Below, one piece after another: positions 1 through 12,719 of a stretch of DNA of 64,000 nt (position 1 is the first letter of the stretch; each line of letters starts with the position of its first letter). Location: positions 22,192,162 to 22,256,161 of the forward strand of contig CM046294.1 in the NCBI GenBank assembly GCA_025267735.1, in the 5' to 3' direction. The stretch is from Mactra quadrangularis. Taxonomy: Eukaryota > Mollusca > Bivalvia > Venerida > Mactridae. The position numbers and the translations under genes are program-made. The notes beneath the pieces were generated by a model that saw only the letters and a program-made list of their open reading frames with translations, searched no databases and was not told the origin of the DNA.

Positions 1-393
1 CCAAATGATGGTAAGAATGGACCTAGACCACCTATATCAGCTCATCATCCGCTGCCACCTGGAGCATTTGGTGCTCTACAAGTAAGACCAGCTCATCTAA
101 CACAAGCACAGATACAAGCGATGCAGCAACATTTGGTATCACCTCTTGGTCAAGACAAGCCACCTACTAATGTTGAGCTGGTTCTCAAACATCAACAGTT
201 ACAACAGAAGATTCAAGTACAAGAAGCTCAGAAAGCTCAACAAGCTCTGGCTGAACAACAAGCTCAGATAGCCAAGCAACAAGCTCAGAATCAAGCCAAA
301 CAAAATGTACAGATGGCTGGTGGAAAACAACCTGGGGCTACCAATGGTAAAGGTGGACAAGTTCAAGCTAACAAGAAGGGAATGGAGGCTAGG
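1..393 (+). CDS. SPEN: SPEN exon (window exon 1, 5' truncated)
   Basis: Open in frame from base 1, so it continues from outside the window. It ends GAGGCTAGG|GTAAAT in phase 0. It encodes a proline-rich stretch, then a Q/A-rich helix (QQKIQVQEAQKAQQALAEQQ), probably a coiled coil. The apparent ATG at 121 is an internal methionine, not a start. Confidence 0.85.
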
Positions 394-3300
394 GTAAATA
401 TTTTTCCCAAACACTAATTTTAAAAACAACAAAAATACATTTACATTATGTTTTAACAAGGTAAAGAAGTAGATGTAAATGTACTGTTTCAAGCAATGTT
501 CAAATTTATATGCAGGCAATTTTATGGTAAAACTGCTTTTTAATAACCACACCTTGGAGTTCCGTCTTTAATATTGATTATTGGACTTGTTTTTATAAAT
601 ATTGGACCTTTTTTAGACCTTCTGTTTAACATGAAAACAATATAAAATGTCGTATGGAAACATGTTTGTGACTCAAAATCCCCAGTTCTTTTGTAGTAAT
701 AACATGACTTTTTAGTTTGGCAAAATTGCTGCAAACTTTATAACTCTTATGTTAGGCCTATATGTTTTACATAAAGTTTACATGTATTACATTTATATTT
801 TCCAGCGTCCACCAACTTCACAAGGACCTGTTGTACCTCAACCTCACAATAAAGATGCTCCATTACCTGGAAGTCAGGAAGCAGCTAACCAGTTAACACA
901 ACAAATTAGACAACAACTTGCCATGCAGGCACAACAACAACAACAAGGTCATCCTGGGTCTCATGGTGGTCCACCGCATGCTCCTCATGGCTTGCCAGGC
1001 TGGCAGATGCCACCATTGAAACCTGAAGTACCAAGACAACCTGGACCTCAGGGTACTATGACTGGTGAAGCTAGAACCTCAATGCCTGGACCAGTACCTG
1101 TGCTAGGTGGTAATCCTCAACAAGTACAGAGAGTATCACCACACCCACCAACCAAGTCACCTACTGTGGCCCAAACTGCTCCTAATATGGTACTTGGGTT
1201 CTCTCAACATCAGACAGCTGCACCTAGGGCTCCAAGCCCAGCTGTTGCCAAGGTAAATAGTTTTTTGTTTTTGAATCTGAAAAGCTTAACAATTCCTCTT
1301 GCCAAGTTGACTGAAATTGATACATTTAATATATGATCAGACATTTAGTATAAGTAATACATTAATAATAAACATTGGCATATTTTATTTTGAATTCTTT
1401 ATTTTCAATTTTTTTAATCAGCACAAACTAAAGTCTTCATTCTCAATTACCCATTTTTAAACTAGTTTAGTGCTGATCCATTGCATTATTCCTAAGGTTA
1501 TTTTCTAATCAAGGTTATTTGGTTATTTGTATGGATTATTTATACAATGAGGTTAATGCTTATTTTAGACTGCAGAAAGACAAGGTCCAAATGGTGCCAA
1601 ATGGGCTGGTACCTCGGGGCCAGCTCCACGTCCTGGTCAATCTGATGTCAGACCTCGGGTACCAGCTACTGAAGCAGGTCCTACTACCTCTAGATCTGAA
1701 ATGTGGCGTAAGTATTTATATTTTCACTTATATCAGTAACATTGTTAATCATCAATTTTCACTAGCCTCAAGCTTTGACATAATTCATTATGGTGAAGAC
1801 TTGTTCGAGCCGACACCTGGTCAGCCATCATCTGACAAGGCTGCTTAAAAAACAATTTTAGTTAAATTTTAAAACTTTGTTTTAATTATCTGTGTTTTGA
1901 AAATCTCTGCAATTGATTACTATCTGCTTGGAGAGATTAAAATTTGCTTAAAATATTCATGGTAAGAGAATTCATGCCTTGAGAGCTTGTTGATAAAAAC
2001 AAGCAACATGGAATTTAATCTTGTCAATCATGTCATACTATCAAATGAACTTAAAACATGAAAGCAGCTCCTTGGAATTTCTGATTAAGAGAAATATTGG
2101 CATATTTATGATGTTAAAAGTACTCCTATTTTTTATGAAGCTTTAATCAACACAAAAGTACATGTAGTTAGAGCTAACCTCTCATACTGACTAATTTGGT
2201 ATTCCATGTTTGAATTGTGAAAAGCATTCTAATTTTTTGTTTCTAGCAAGTTTTGGCCTCTATATCCTTAAACAATCCATTGACAAAAGTTTGAGACCTG
2301 TAATAGGAACCTGAAAAATTTCCTACGTTGAAGATGCTGAAAATAAAATTTAGGATTTTTTTGAATTTGACAATTTTTGAACATAAATGTGTAAAATGTC
2401 ATAAAGTACTATCTAATACTGTTTTATCTATTTACAGCTGGTGTAAATGCTCCCCCAGGACCAGCAGGCGTTAGGTTATCACCTATACCAAGACCAGCAC
2501 ATCAACAACCACCATCAGCACATCAACAACAACCTGATACATTACAGCTACCTAGAGCCCCAGCACCTACTGATAGGGGTAATAAAGAGAAGTTCCTGCA
2601 ACAACAGGTGAGCATTTGTGGCTTTTGTTATCTTGACAATCTGTTGTATTTCAATATAAATCTGCATTAGTGAGAGACTTAAAGACCTAATCCTGAATTT
2701 CAGGAAATTTGAAATTCTGAGAAAGGTCTACTTTTCCTATTAAAAGCTGCATAAATCATGAAGTTTAGATCTTACTACTGACAATTTAAAAAAAACATGC
2801 TTTCAAAAATGTTTTAAGTTGAGTCATTGCCTTAAATTTGTTATATCATGTTATATAGTGTAGAGGGGGGGGGGGGGGGGTAATCAAATAAACTGAAATA
2901 AGTAATTCTCACTAACCCTTTGCTTTGTGCTAGTGGGTATAGGCAATGACTGTAAGTCAATGAATGTTTTACCCATTTAAATTGATGTTTCTATTAAATG
3001 TACACTCCAATGCTATATTATGTTCATGTATGTTTGAAGTTAGTCTAGATCATGTACAGTGTGTTAATATTTCAACTTGGTGTATTTTTATATTACAGCA
3101 TGAACATTATCAAGAATTACAAAGACAACGTCAGCAAGAGCTTCAGAGACAATTACGTGACCAAGCTTTACATGCACAGGCACAGAAAGAGGTACAGATA
3201 CATAAAGAAAGAGAGGAGAGAGAGAAGCGTGAGTCTCAGGCTGGAATGGCAACCCAACAGGCCCCTCCTGACCCGAGGCAACCTGATCCTAGACAACCTG

Positions 3301-6300
3301 ACCCCAGACAGCCTGACCCTAGACAACCGTCAGCTGTACGTATGGGATATCCATTTGTTGAACCAAGGCCACCTAGTCGTGATGGAGCCAAAATGCAACC
3401 AAGTCCAGCTATTGTTGATCCAAGGGATCCACGATTCACACAACAGTTTCCTGGTCATCATCCAGCTGATTTACGTATGGGATCCTCTCAGTCTAGTGCT
3501 TTTAGTCCTGCTGCAGGTAACAGTGCTGACCCTGCTCATATGTACTCACAAGCTGATTTACAACGTCTACAAAATGGTCTCATACCAGCTTACCCACCTG
3601 GACTTCTCATGCGTGAACCTCATTTGATACCTGGTCATGGACCATACATGCTTCCTGGTCATATTGCCTACATGGCACACACACAACAAATGGAACATCA
3701 ACATATGGTTGATGGACGGCCTCCATCACGTGGTACAAGTAGACCTCCATCTAATCAACCCACTCATACAGTCTCGCCTACACAGCAGGCACCAGCTGAT
3801 AATCGTAATCAGACTCGTACCCAGACTCAACCACCACCGATGGGTCCACCTACTACTAGAGATCCACATCCTGGGGATGGAAGCTTGCTTAGCCTGTTAC
3901 AGGTAAATATTGATATACTGTACGGTATTAGTAAAAAATAGTTCAAAAAAACATACAGTCTACTTTCTATTCCTTTTAATTATCTTATTGTCTGTAGTGG
4001 GAAAGTCTTTCTTTGACTTTTTACTGAAGAGTTTTAGCCTCTTTAGACTCTAATTTTGAAGAGTTAAAAATTTGACAAGTTTTCATTTTGTGAAGAATTG
4101 TGGCAAGTTCTAGCATTAGCTAGTGTCTCTCATGGTATTATCTTATAATGTATTGTCTGTGATGTACTGTGAAAATGTTTTACCGACTAAGCTAAATTTA
4201 AGTTCTGTTTTTAAGAAGATTTATTTAATCCATAGAGAAGAAAAATGTTGAAATGATATGTACTTGCACTCAGACGACATTAACTATGATATATAGTCTG
4301 AATATCCTGTATCTAATATTTGAACCTTTTAAACTAGGAAACATATTTTACTTTGACTATATGAAAATTATGTACAGTAAAACCTGTCATATGCGACTTT
4401 CCGGCGGAACATCCAAACATGGTCACATATGACAGTGGGTCTTTAAATTCAGGTTCAAGTCAATATAATAGCGTGTCACCAATATTGCACTTTCAGGCAA
4501 ATAAGTGAAACCCCCACTGAGTTGGGACATTAAACAGTTAAAAACATGATATTACATAGCATAATTCTCCCGATCAACTTTAAATTTGTGCCCTCGAAGA
4601 GTAATACATTTTTTTAGACAATTGATAATTTTATTACTCAATTTGATTTACATTAATTAATTTTAAAAATTGTCTTTGGTTTGATAATGGACAATTTATA
4701 TCAATTTCAATATTAAAAATAAATTTGTTTTACACATAAACGATGACATATGTTTGAGAACGAAAATCGCATGCAAGTTCCTTTGATGACGAAAATACCA
4801 GTAATAACCGGAATACGGCTTTTAGCGATGCAAACAAAAATGGCTGATTGTTTTGCAATCAGGTTCTAATCGATTCATTTGCCTAATTTAAGTAATAATT
4901 GTCTATAAAGGCTATTTAATAATGTTTAAACTAACAATCAAATGTGCTATGCCTTTTGTTAATCTGCATTTGTCTGCAGCATGTTTACAAAGCTAATTTA
5001 TTTTGTATCACGCGTGTCGATTGATGGGCCAATTATACAATTCAATAGTAATTATCGAGGTTTGAAAAACATCTTTGGGTCATTTGAGGCCTGAAAAGTC
5101 GCTTAATTAAACCTAATTATCGGTATTGGACGGATGAAGTAGGGTCGTTAGTCGCGTCAGACAGTGTGTCGCTTAATACAGGGACTTTATATAGGCATTT
5201 ATGTTGGGCGGTCTCAGATACGGTCACATAAGACAGTGAGTCGTTTAATTCAGTGGGTCGCTAAGGCAGTTTTTACTGTATTTCTGAAATTCTGTCTCTG
5301 GGGTTGAAAATCTTTCCTGTTTGTAAATTGTTACCATATTGGTGGCCTCAGAAAAGCTGCCCTGAAAGTTTTGTTTTAAATTATTTTTTAAAATTGTTAA
5401 AATACTTCTTAAATCTGAGTGCAAAACTCCTGAAAAATGTTTTGATGAAAACTATTATTTTGCAAGATTGAACTTTTATTTACAAATCAATGATATCACA
5501 TAAAATTCTTGATTAAGTGCTTGAATATACAATGCTTACTAAGTGTTTCTGTACATGTATTTAATATTATAATGAAAGCTCATGGCAATATTTAACTTAT
5601 TACAGAGGTATCCCGTAATGTGGCAAGGTGTATTAGGATTGAAGAATGATCAATGTGTTGTACAGATGCATTTTATCTCTGGTTATCAACCATTAGTAAA
5701 GATGTCATTACCTCAGCAATCCCCTGATGGTACTGTGTTACCTCTTAGAATAGCTCAGAGAATGAGACTTGAACAAACTCAGCTGGAAGGAGTTGCTAAA
5801 AGAATGCAGGTAAGTGTTATACTAGTCAATGAATCAGTGCAACTAGTCTACATCCTTTTTATGTTCATGAAGTTATACTAGTTAGTAGTTTTGTATTGAC
5901 TCATCATAGTGAAGTTTCAATGTAAGAACCATTAGAGTCAATAGTGATCAGTCTTTATGTAGAGACTTTTTCTATTCAAACTAAACATTTTGGACTTCAA
6001 AATTGACAAAATTCTCGTGATTTTGAAATAACCAAGGTGATCTTTATTGCTGAACTTTACTGAAGATTTGAAGATTTTTATATATTTTTTTATTTAATAA
6101 TGAAAAAAGAATCATTCATAGATTTGGTATATGAGTTGCACTCATAAAAAAGTGTTTGATTTTTGTGTAAGCAATAGCAAATACTGGTAAAAGTGTTTAT
6201 GAAAGTTTCTATGGTGAATCAGAGAACACATGACCAGAATTCAAGTATTTGGATTTTCTCCGGCAGTACAAACAAACTTTCACTGCTTAATTTGTATTCC

Positions 6301-7143
6301 ATGCTTTTCAGCAATAATGTGTAACTTACAAAAAACACCAATTTGAGTTCCAGATTAGGTCTATTGAAACTGTTGATGAAATCTAAAATAAATTAACATT
6401 ATCATATATTATAATACATATAAATGTATTTATTGTATATATTTGTAGATGGAGAAGGATTATTGTATGATGTTAGCATTACCTTGTGGTAGAGATCACA
6501 CAGATATATATCAACAAACAAGAGCTATGTCTACTGGTTTTATACAATATTTACAACAGAAACAAGCTGCTGGTATTGTTAACGTGGCTGACCCAGGCTC
6601 ACAACAGGTTAGTTTATACAAAAACACAATCATTTTGTATGGTCATGTTATGGAAGTTTTCATAAATGTTCTGGTTCAGGCTTTGTGTTGTTTTACCAAT
6701 CAAAGCCCCAAGTAAAGGTTTGCCAAGGTGACTTATGGGCATCTAAAGATTTTGAAATGATGGCGCAGTTCTCAATAAAGGTTAAAATAAAAGTTAAAAT
6801 GTTCAGGCTTAAACTTCATCACTAAATTATAAACTTCCGTTTTCAAGAAAAAGCTATTGCAAACAGTTGATAGTCAGTGAAGCTACTGCCATATTTATTT
6901 ACTTGAAAAGTTCTACGAACCTATTGATATTACTAGGTAAACTATCATGATACATCGATAAGACAACCTATTGTTTCACCACTAATACAATGGTATTTCT
7001 CTCTATTTCAGCCTGCCTATGTGGTACATATATTCCCACCATGTGATTTCTCTCAGAACACACTATCAAGACTTGGATTTGATCTATTATATCAAGTTAA
7101 AGACTTAGCTCATCTTATAGTCATCATAGCTACTGTTGGTTAG
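1..7143 (+). CDS. SPEN: SPEN/Split ends homologue, C-terminal 815 residues (partial, 8 exons)
   Basis: Joining 1-393, 806-1252, 1569-1707, 2438-2607, 3099-3902, 5606-5809, 6449-6607 and 7012-7143 gives one open frame of 815 codons plus TAG; all seven introns are GT-AG with consistent phases. The final three exons encode a SPOC domain (about residues 652-815): it opens RYPVMWQG, contains PLRIAQRMRLE and ends with a short I/V-rich strand before the stop, as in animal SPEN/SHARP/MINT. In that family SPOC binds the SMRT/NCoR corepressors, making SPEN a nuclear RNA-binding repressor (Notch/RBPJ, nuclear receptors, X inactivation in mammals). Upstream is low-complexity Q/P-rich sequence with two charged Q-rich helices (about residues 64-100 and 384-427). 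The RRM repeats expected at the N-terminus lie outside the window. Family identity is firm; one-to-one orthology is inferred. Confidence 0.93.
806..1252 (+). CDS. SPEN: SPEN exon (window exon 2)
   Basis: The acceptor is tttccag|CGT and the donor AAG|GTAAAT, phase 0 at both ends, 149 codons. It is low complexity: glutamine runs, then G/P/H-rich sequence (HPGSHGGPPHAPHG), typical of the linker before the SPEN SPOC domain. Methionines in the upstream intron are not used. Confidence 0.88.
1569..1707 (+). CDS. SPEN: SPEN exon (window exon 3)
   Basis: The acceptor is attttag|ACT and the donor TGGC|GTAAGT; it enters in phase 0 and leaves after one base. The frame used reads TAERQGPNGAKWAGTSGPAP. 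A nearby longer reading in another frame is a shadow: its codons give no low-complexity match to the flanking exons and the phase does not fit. Confidence 0.82.
2438..2607 (+). CDS. SPEN: SPEN exon (window exon 4)
   Basis: The acceptor is tttacag|CTGG, whose first two bases complete the split codon, and the donor is CAACAG|GTGAGC in phase 0. It encodes P/Q/H-rich sequence containing HQQPPSAHQQQPD and ends KEKFLQQQ, running into the helical next exon. Confidence 0.85.
2863..2880. repeat. poly(G) tract, about 18 bp
   Basis: An uninterrupted G run in the SPEN intron between window exons 4 and 5. It is probably polymorphic or assembly-sensitive. Confidence 0.9.
3099..3902 (+). CDS. SPEN: SPEN exon (window exon 5), helix plus DPRQP repeat
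   Basis: The acceptor is attacag|CAT and the donor TTACAG|GTAAAT, phase 0, 268 codons. It begins with a strongly charged helix (QELQRQRQQELQRQ, then EREEREKRE). Four tandem DPRQP pentapeptides follow at about 3271-3330, then a P/M/H-rich linker with SRGTSRPPS. It ends DGSLLSLLQ, directly abutting the SPOC domain. Confidence 0.9.
4375..5278. mobile_element. non-autonomous Tc1/mariner-pogo-like element with TA target duplication
   Basis: The left end reads CAGTAAAACCTGTCATATGC and the right end is the inverse of CAGTAAAAACTGCCTTAGCG. TA dinucleotides flank both ends (4373-4374, 5279-5280). The 904-bp interior has no ORF of note. The CAGTAAAACC-type terminus and TA duplication fit Tigger/pogo-derived MITEs. 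It lies in a SPEN intron. Confidence 0.75.
5606..5809 (+). CDS. SPEN: SPEN exon (window exon 6), SPOC domain part 1
   Basis: The acceptor is attacag|AGG and the donor ATGCAG|GTAAGT, phase 0, 68 codons. It encodes the N-terminal SPOC half: RYPVMWQGVLGLKND, a beta strand VVQMHFISG, then the basic helix LRIAQRMRLEQTQLEGVAKR. In SHARP this region supplies basic residues that contact phosphorylated SMRT/NCoR tails. Confidence 0.93.
6449..6607 (+). CDS. SPEN: SPEN exon (window exon 7), SPOC domain part 2
   Basis: The acceptor is tttgtag|ATG and the donor CAACAG|GTTAGT, phase 0, 53 codons. It encodes LALPCGRDHTDIYQQT and GFIQYLQQKQAAGIVNV, the central SPOC strands and the helix typical of SPEN. Confidence 0.93.
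7012..7143 (+). CDS. SPEN: SPEN terminal exon, SPOC domain end and stop
   Basis: The acceptor is atttcag|CCT. It encodes AYVVHIFPPCDFSQNTLSR through to the last strand LIVIIATVG, and ends with TAG at 7141-7143. SPEN proteins normally stop right after this strand, so the C-terminus is complete. Confidence 0.93.
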   Translation, partial: PAYVVHIFPPCDFSQNTLSRLGFDLLYQVKDLAHLIVIIATVG

Positions 7144-10100
7144 AATCTGTAGATTTAATGCTTTTAGTAGTCAAAGCTAAATGTGTTTAGTCAGAAAAAA
7201 ATGGTTGCATTGATCATGTATAGTCACCATTTTTCAAGGAGTATTCTATGGAGTTAAAGCATTAAATGTTGTGCTTGGAGTTAATTTATGCTTTGAAATA
7301 TAATCGGATTATGACAAATATACCCCGGATTATACTACTTCTCTTATTAAAGGGAGACAAACTCGGATTTGACTTGTGAAATCCCCCAAATTTTCATGAA
7401 ATGTGCTTGGAGTAATAAAGTGATGTGTCCGCGATGAATCGGAGATTAATTTGACCTATATTAAGACAAACCATTGAGCTTAGTCAATGTTGATGGATAT
7501 ATTTTATGGATGTATTCGCTATAGTTCATGTTATGTGAGCTACATTACTTAAACTAGAATATTGGATATATATATTAAATTTAAAAAAAAACAAAAGAAA
7601 AGTTTACATATTTAGATGTAGTCCTGAATGTATTTTTATGTTCTGGTTATCCTATGAATATTGTGCTGTGGCCGTATAGTTTAAAAAAATGACTACATAA
7701 AAAACAACAAAAAATTATGACCGTGCAGTGTATGGATTAATAGACAAGCTTGGATCATACTACATTTATAGTGTTTATATAATTTGATGTGAAAATTTGT
7801 TGTTTTGAAGCCAATGTGCTTGAAGCGACAACCTCAGTGAACATTATTCTTCATGGAGTTTAGACTATTTATATAAATTTGCTGTTTTTTCTAGTGTTTA
7901 TATTGTAAGACTGGCTGTAGGGCTTACACATAACTACTTGATGGATTTAATGTAGTGTTTTAATTTTCTACTTTCAATTCCTGGATGTTACATATAGAAT
8001 GTTGTGTGATATTTGGATTTTTATTGTGAAAGTCATATGTTATGACGATCACACACACATATACCTGTTGAATCATGTTTCCATGGCAACAGTAGAGACA
8101 GAAAACTTTTTGGACTAATTTCTGTCAAGTGTGTTGTATATCTTTTGACTTTACATTGATTGTATGATTGACTTTGGATCTATTTTCACTGCCATGTTTA
8201 TTCTTGAAAAAACAAACTTTGTTGATAATTTAGTGATGTTATATCATTTTTCATTGGCTAATGTGTTAGTTATTTATCACAGATGTTACAGAGACTTTCA
8301 TTGGTTATTATGTTTAAATAATGTTGTTACAACAATTCTGATTGGCTTATTACATACTAGTGATGCTACATAGCTATTTATTGGTTAATATATTGTTACA
8401 TTGATGTTACATAACTTTTCATTGGTTTAGAGATGTAGTGCTTTCTCTATTAATTTCTTTAATGATCTAGTTTAGTGGTTATAAGTAACTAACCATAATA
8501 TTTTCATGAAATTAACCACTTGAAATATTTTAGTTTGACTAAATTCTAAACAGAATGGATGATTAAAGGATTATAATAATGCATGCTTGTCCCTTTATTT
8601 ACTAAAATCATGATATAAAATACTTATTGTTTTTTCTTATCTCTTTGATTTGTGCTGGCCACAAATATTCTCATTTTCCTAATTAAGCATTGCAGTGTTA
8701 ACTAATCACCATTCATTATAAAACTAAACTAATTAATAAACAAGACACATATTTTATTTCTTTCCTTTTAATTTTGTTTTGAGAAATTTACTCTTTCTGT
8801 TACTCTGTGTTTCTTTTCTCTGCTTGCTTTACTTTGCTCTCAATTCTTAGTTTTCAAAATAGTGCTAGTAGTTATATAAAATAAAGATTTAGAAAATTAT
8901 TTTTTCACATCATTAATCTAGTAGTGATTCTAAACATCACTGTTAGTTCCATAGCATTTTTTTTGTTTCATTTTTTAAGACAGTTGTAAATGGCAGCTAC
9001 TATTTGTGTACAATTTTATGTTGATATATATTGTTAATTTTTTGCCATGTAAATGTAAAGAACAGTATTACGGTTAATCTGTTGTATATGATTATAATAT
9101 ATCTACATGTATGTGTATTTTGTCTCTCTTTTTCTTCGAATGTAACTTGTTTTTTTCTCTCTGTGTTGTTTTTGCTAATGAGTGTGAATACATGTAAAGT
9201 ATATGTTATAAGTATATGAAATAAAGCGTATAATACATAAGATACCTGCAAGACCAGTCTAAGTCTTAACCAACCAGCTAGAAGCTGGGGACCCAAAATT
9301 GATTTTGGCTAGTGAAAAATTACTTATTCCCTGTAATTGGGCTTGCTAATATTTTGAACCTTTTACTGTTGTAAGAAGTAAAATCAAGCCAATGACTGGC
9401 AAAGACTACTGTCTATCCAAATATATAGCCTCATTAAATAAAGTCTATTACTAATATATACTTTAATTGCACAATAAATTAAACAGGATATTTTTCAACT
9501 TTTATGAAATCATATAGAATAATCCTGAATGAAGATTTGATATAAATTTGTAGTTTTATTTAAATATAAACAGAATCATTTTCACAGATCTATGTATTTT
9601 GACTTTTTCTGAGATTTTATAAACTATTTTATGGTGAAAAATTATATCACAGAGCAGTTTATGCAAATTCTTGAGACAAGCTTTTTTTATTATTAGTTGA
9701 TATTTTAAATCATGTGGCACTCGTAGCTTTTTTGCTTGAAGTTAAAAATCGACCATGAATTTTATTATATAAAACATTTCAGAGCTTAGTTTCAGAGTCA
9801 TGATTCTTGATCTCTCTTGCACTAGGATGCTTTTATCAATTATGATTATAGCTTATAGCGATAAAATTCAGCTTAATAAATACATTACCATTATAAATTT
9901 GTAGGTTTTTACCAGCTTTATTCCATAGACATTTCATTGAGAGAAATTTTGAAAAATAATCCAAATTGTTAATTAGTTTAATCAGCCATATGTATACAGA
10001 ACCCTGGGAGTAAGTTAGGACTGAAAACAGAGCAACATTAATTTTCGATGACCAGTGATGTTTGAATTTGAATGAAAGTTTGTAACGTTTGTGAAGTTGT

Positions 10101-12719
10101 TTTCTAAAACCTATTTAAAACTTTTTACTATAATATTTATGTTAAATGTTTTAAAACTATTACTGGTTATTTGTTTGTGATGTTCCTCTTGTAGTCTCTC
10201 TATCTATGTTATACATTGTATTTTTATATTAAAAAATTGATCATACTTAGTTTGTGGAAACAATGTCTCTCTACTTTGTGTAAGGTTATTACATGTAGGC
10301 ATTCTTTAGTTACAAAGGAAACCAGAGAAAAGTCTGAAATGATAAATTAAAGGTTTGCTGGTATTGTCACGTTAATTTTAAGATTTTGGTGAATCTGTTT
10401 TTGTATAGCAACAATTTGCAGTGACAGCTTTAAAATTGAAAATTTGACCTGATAGAATCAACAGAAACTGTAACAAAATTTAATAAGGGTTTTTCGTGAA
10501 ATAGAGGTTTTTCATGATATAACAGTTTTTCATGAAGAAACATTTCAGGTTAATTGTTAAGACTGCTAAGAAAGATACTTACATAAATGATCCTGAAGTT
10601 AATGAGTTTTTGAGCCCTGAAAAATAACTCTCACTATGTAAAAGTTGCTAAAATCATAAAGTTTTTGAAAATTAGCAATGTTGAAAAATGTCAACTTTCA
10701 CTAATGAAATCATCGATCACTGCACAAAAAAACTTAAAATAACTTATATAAATATATTGTGTCACAAAAAATATTAATCTTGTTCAATGCTTATATAAAG
10801 GAATTAAAATAATAACAAAAAGAACTTTTACTAGTGGTAGAAGAGTCTCATAATTCCCAAACTAAGTATGGTATATTATATAGGTAGTATAACTAATTGT
10901 AAGGTTAACCTTGTTATAATTCTTACATGTAAACTTGTTAATGATTTTTTTTGTATCATTACTATAGATAAAATATATATGTTAATGTAAATACATTGTA
11001 TTTTTGTAGAAAAAAAAGTAAAAGAAAATTGTGCAATGAATACATAAATAACGTTTTATGGACAAACTGAATTGTGATCTCAGTCATTTTATGTGCTGGT
11101 TTGTGTGAAAGAACGAGGGGAAGAAAAGAAATACATCATTTTTTTTGTCTGTGATTTCTTTTTCTGTCGTTCATTTTTGTGTGAGACTGATGATTGATGA
11201 TTGTTTTTTTCTTGTTGTTGATCAAATTCATTCATTTTTTCATTCTTTCTAATTTTTTTTCTTCCTCATTTATAAATATATATATATATATATATGTCTT
11301 TTTCTCTGTAACAAATATTTTTATAGTCTCTGTTAGAATCATTGACTTAATACTTGAGCTGATGTATATTACATCAGTAAATTTGTTATTGTTTTATCCC
11401 ACTGATTTAAATGATTGCATGTTTGATCTTTTGTGGCAATATACACAGAATTGACATTCTATTTATTACAAATATCTTCTAACTTCTAACTTAGGATAAC
11501 ATAAATAAATTGGTCACTGCAAAACTAGTGTAAATTGTTATTCATGTACATGTAGTTAAACTGGTTGTACGCTGACTCACTAAAAATGTAGATTTAATTA
11601 TACATTATAGTTATATTCATAAATCTATGGTATAAATATATATGTATATATCTTACACTCATGTTTATATTTATCTTAAGTTTGAAGTTTATATCTTAGA
11701 AAGAACACATATTTTTGATACCTTTTATTGGAAAGTCTCATTGTGCTTTCATCGTTAAAATGTATCATAAAATTGTGTGTCAAAAAAGTGCTATCATTCT
11801 GTGTGCATTGCCGCTTAGATCAGACTAATGTCCCTAAGAAATAAAAGAAACTAATGTATTTCATAAATTCCTTTATGTTAAATTTTAATTTCATAAGATA
11901 TTTGCTTGAAATTTTTGAAATGACAAGATTCGTTAAAAATTAAATTTCTGGATTTTTTTCTATTACAATTCACTTATAATTGCTAGTGATTTCAGTGATT
12001 GCCTATTCGGGTATTATTCCTTATTCTTAATCATTTATTCATCCTTTCATTCACTTTTCTGATTTTACTTCTCATGGTAAGAAAACTTGCGTATATACGT
12101 TGTTATGTAAGAAATGTCATGTTACTGATGGGAGTATTTCTTGAATGTGAGAGTTTTATGCTCTGCAGTCAGGTAAATTTGACCGATGTTTATATTCTGT
12201 GTTTGTATTTGTAATATCATTATAAAAAACAAAATGTTTTGTTTTTTCGTGTAAACATTCGCTGTTACCCTAGTTCATTTGTTAATTGTACATATTTTAA
12301 CTAAGACATTGTAAATATCTCAGAAGATGGAAGAGAGAGTTAACATATAGTTTATGTACATATTTGTATAGACATTATTGTCAATGTATATAGTCGACAG
12401 CTTATTGTGATCTTTTTCCCCAAGAGGGACATTTCTATAGAAATTGTCTATGTTACCGTGGCAACCAGTTTGAACCTAAAATTTGTTGTGCAAATTTTGC
12501 ATCTCAGAGTCAACACATGCGTACATTTACATAGATTTACAAAATTCATGAACTTTTTTACTCCTATATTTTTCTCTATTTATTTAATGGTAATTATCTA
12601 TGTAATTATTGAATACTTATGTAATTATATAAATTTCAAACTGGTTGCCATGGTGATTTGATTGTTTCTTGTAGGAACTTGTTTCTTCTTTGGTCTTGTC
12701 TCACTAAAATCTTAATAAA
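7144..12719 (+). other. probable SPEN 3' UTR / downstream transcribed region
   Basis: About 5.6 kb after the SPEN stop holds no supported coding exon; it is T-rich on the plus strand with few recognisable transposon ends. AATAAA occurs at 9220-9225, followed by a T/G-poor stretch, and again at 12714-12719, followed by a T-rich tract. Either could end the mRNA. A (TA)n run sits near 11277-11295. Where the transcript ends is inference. Confidence 0.4.

Noticed and set aside
1519..1848. 109-codon ATG-started frame overlapping SPEN window exon 3
   Set aside because: Wrong phase relative to flanking SPEN exons; the exon reads in another frame as TAERQGPNGAKW.
3052..3627. 191-codon second frame within SPEN exon 5
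   Set aside because: It overlaps the in-phase coding frame, begins in the intron and shows no domain.
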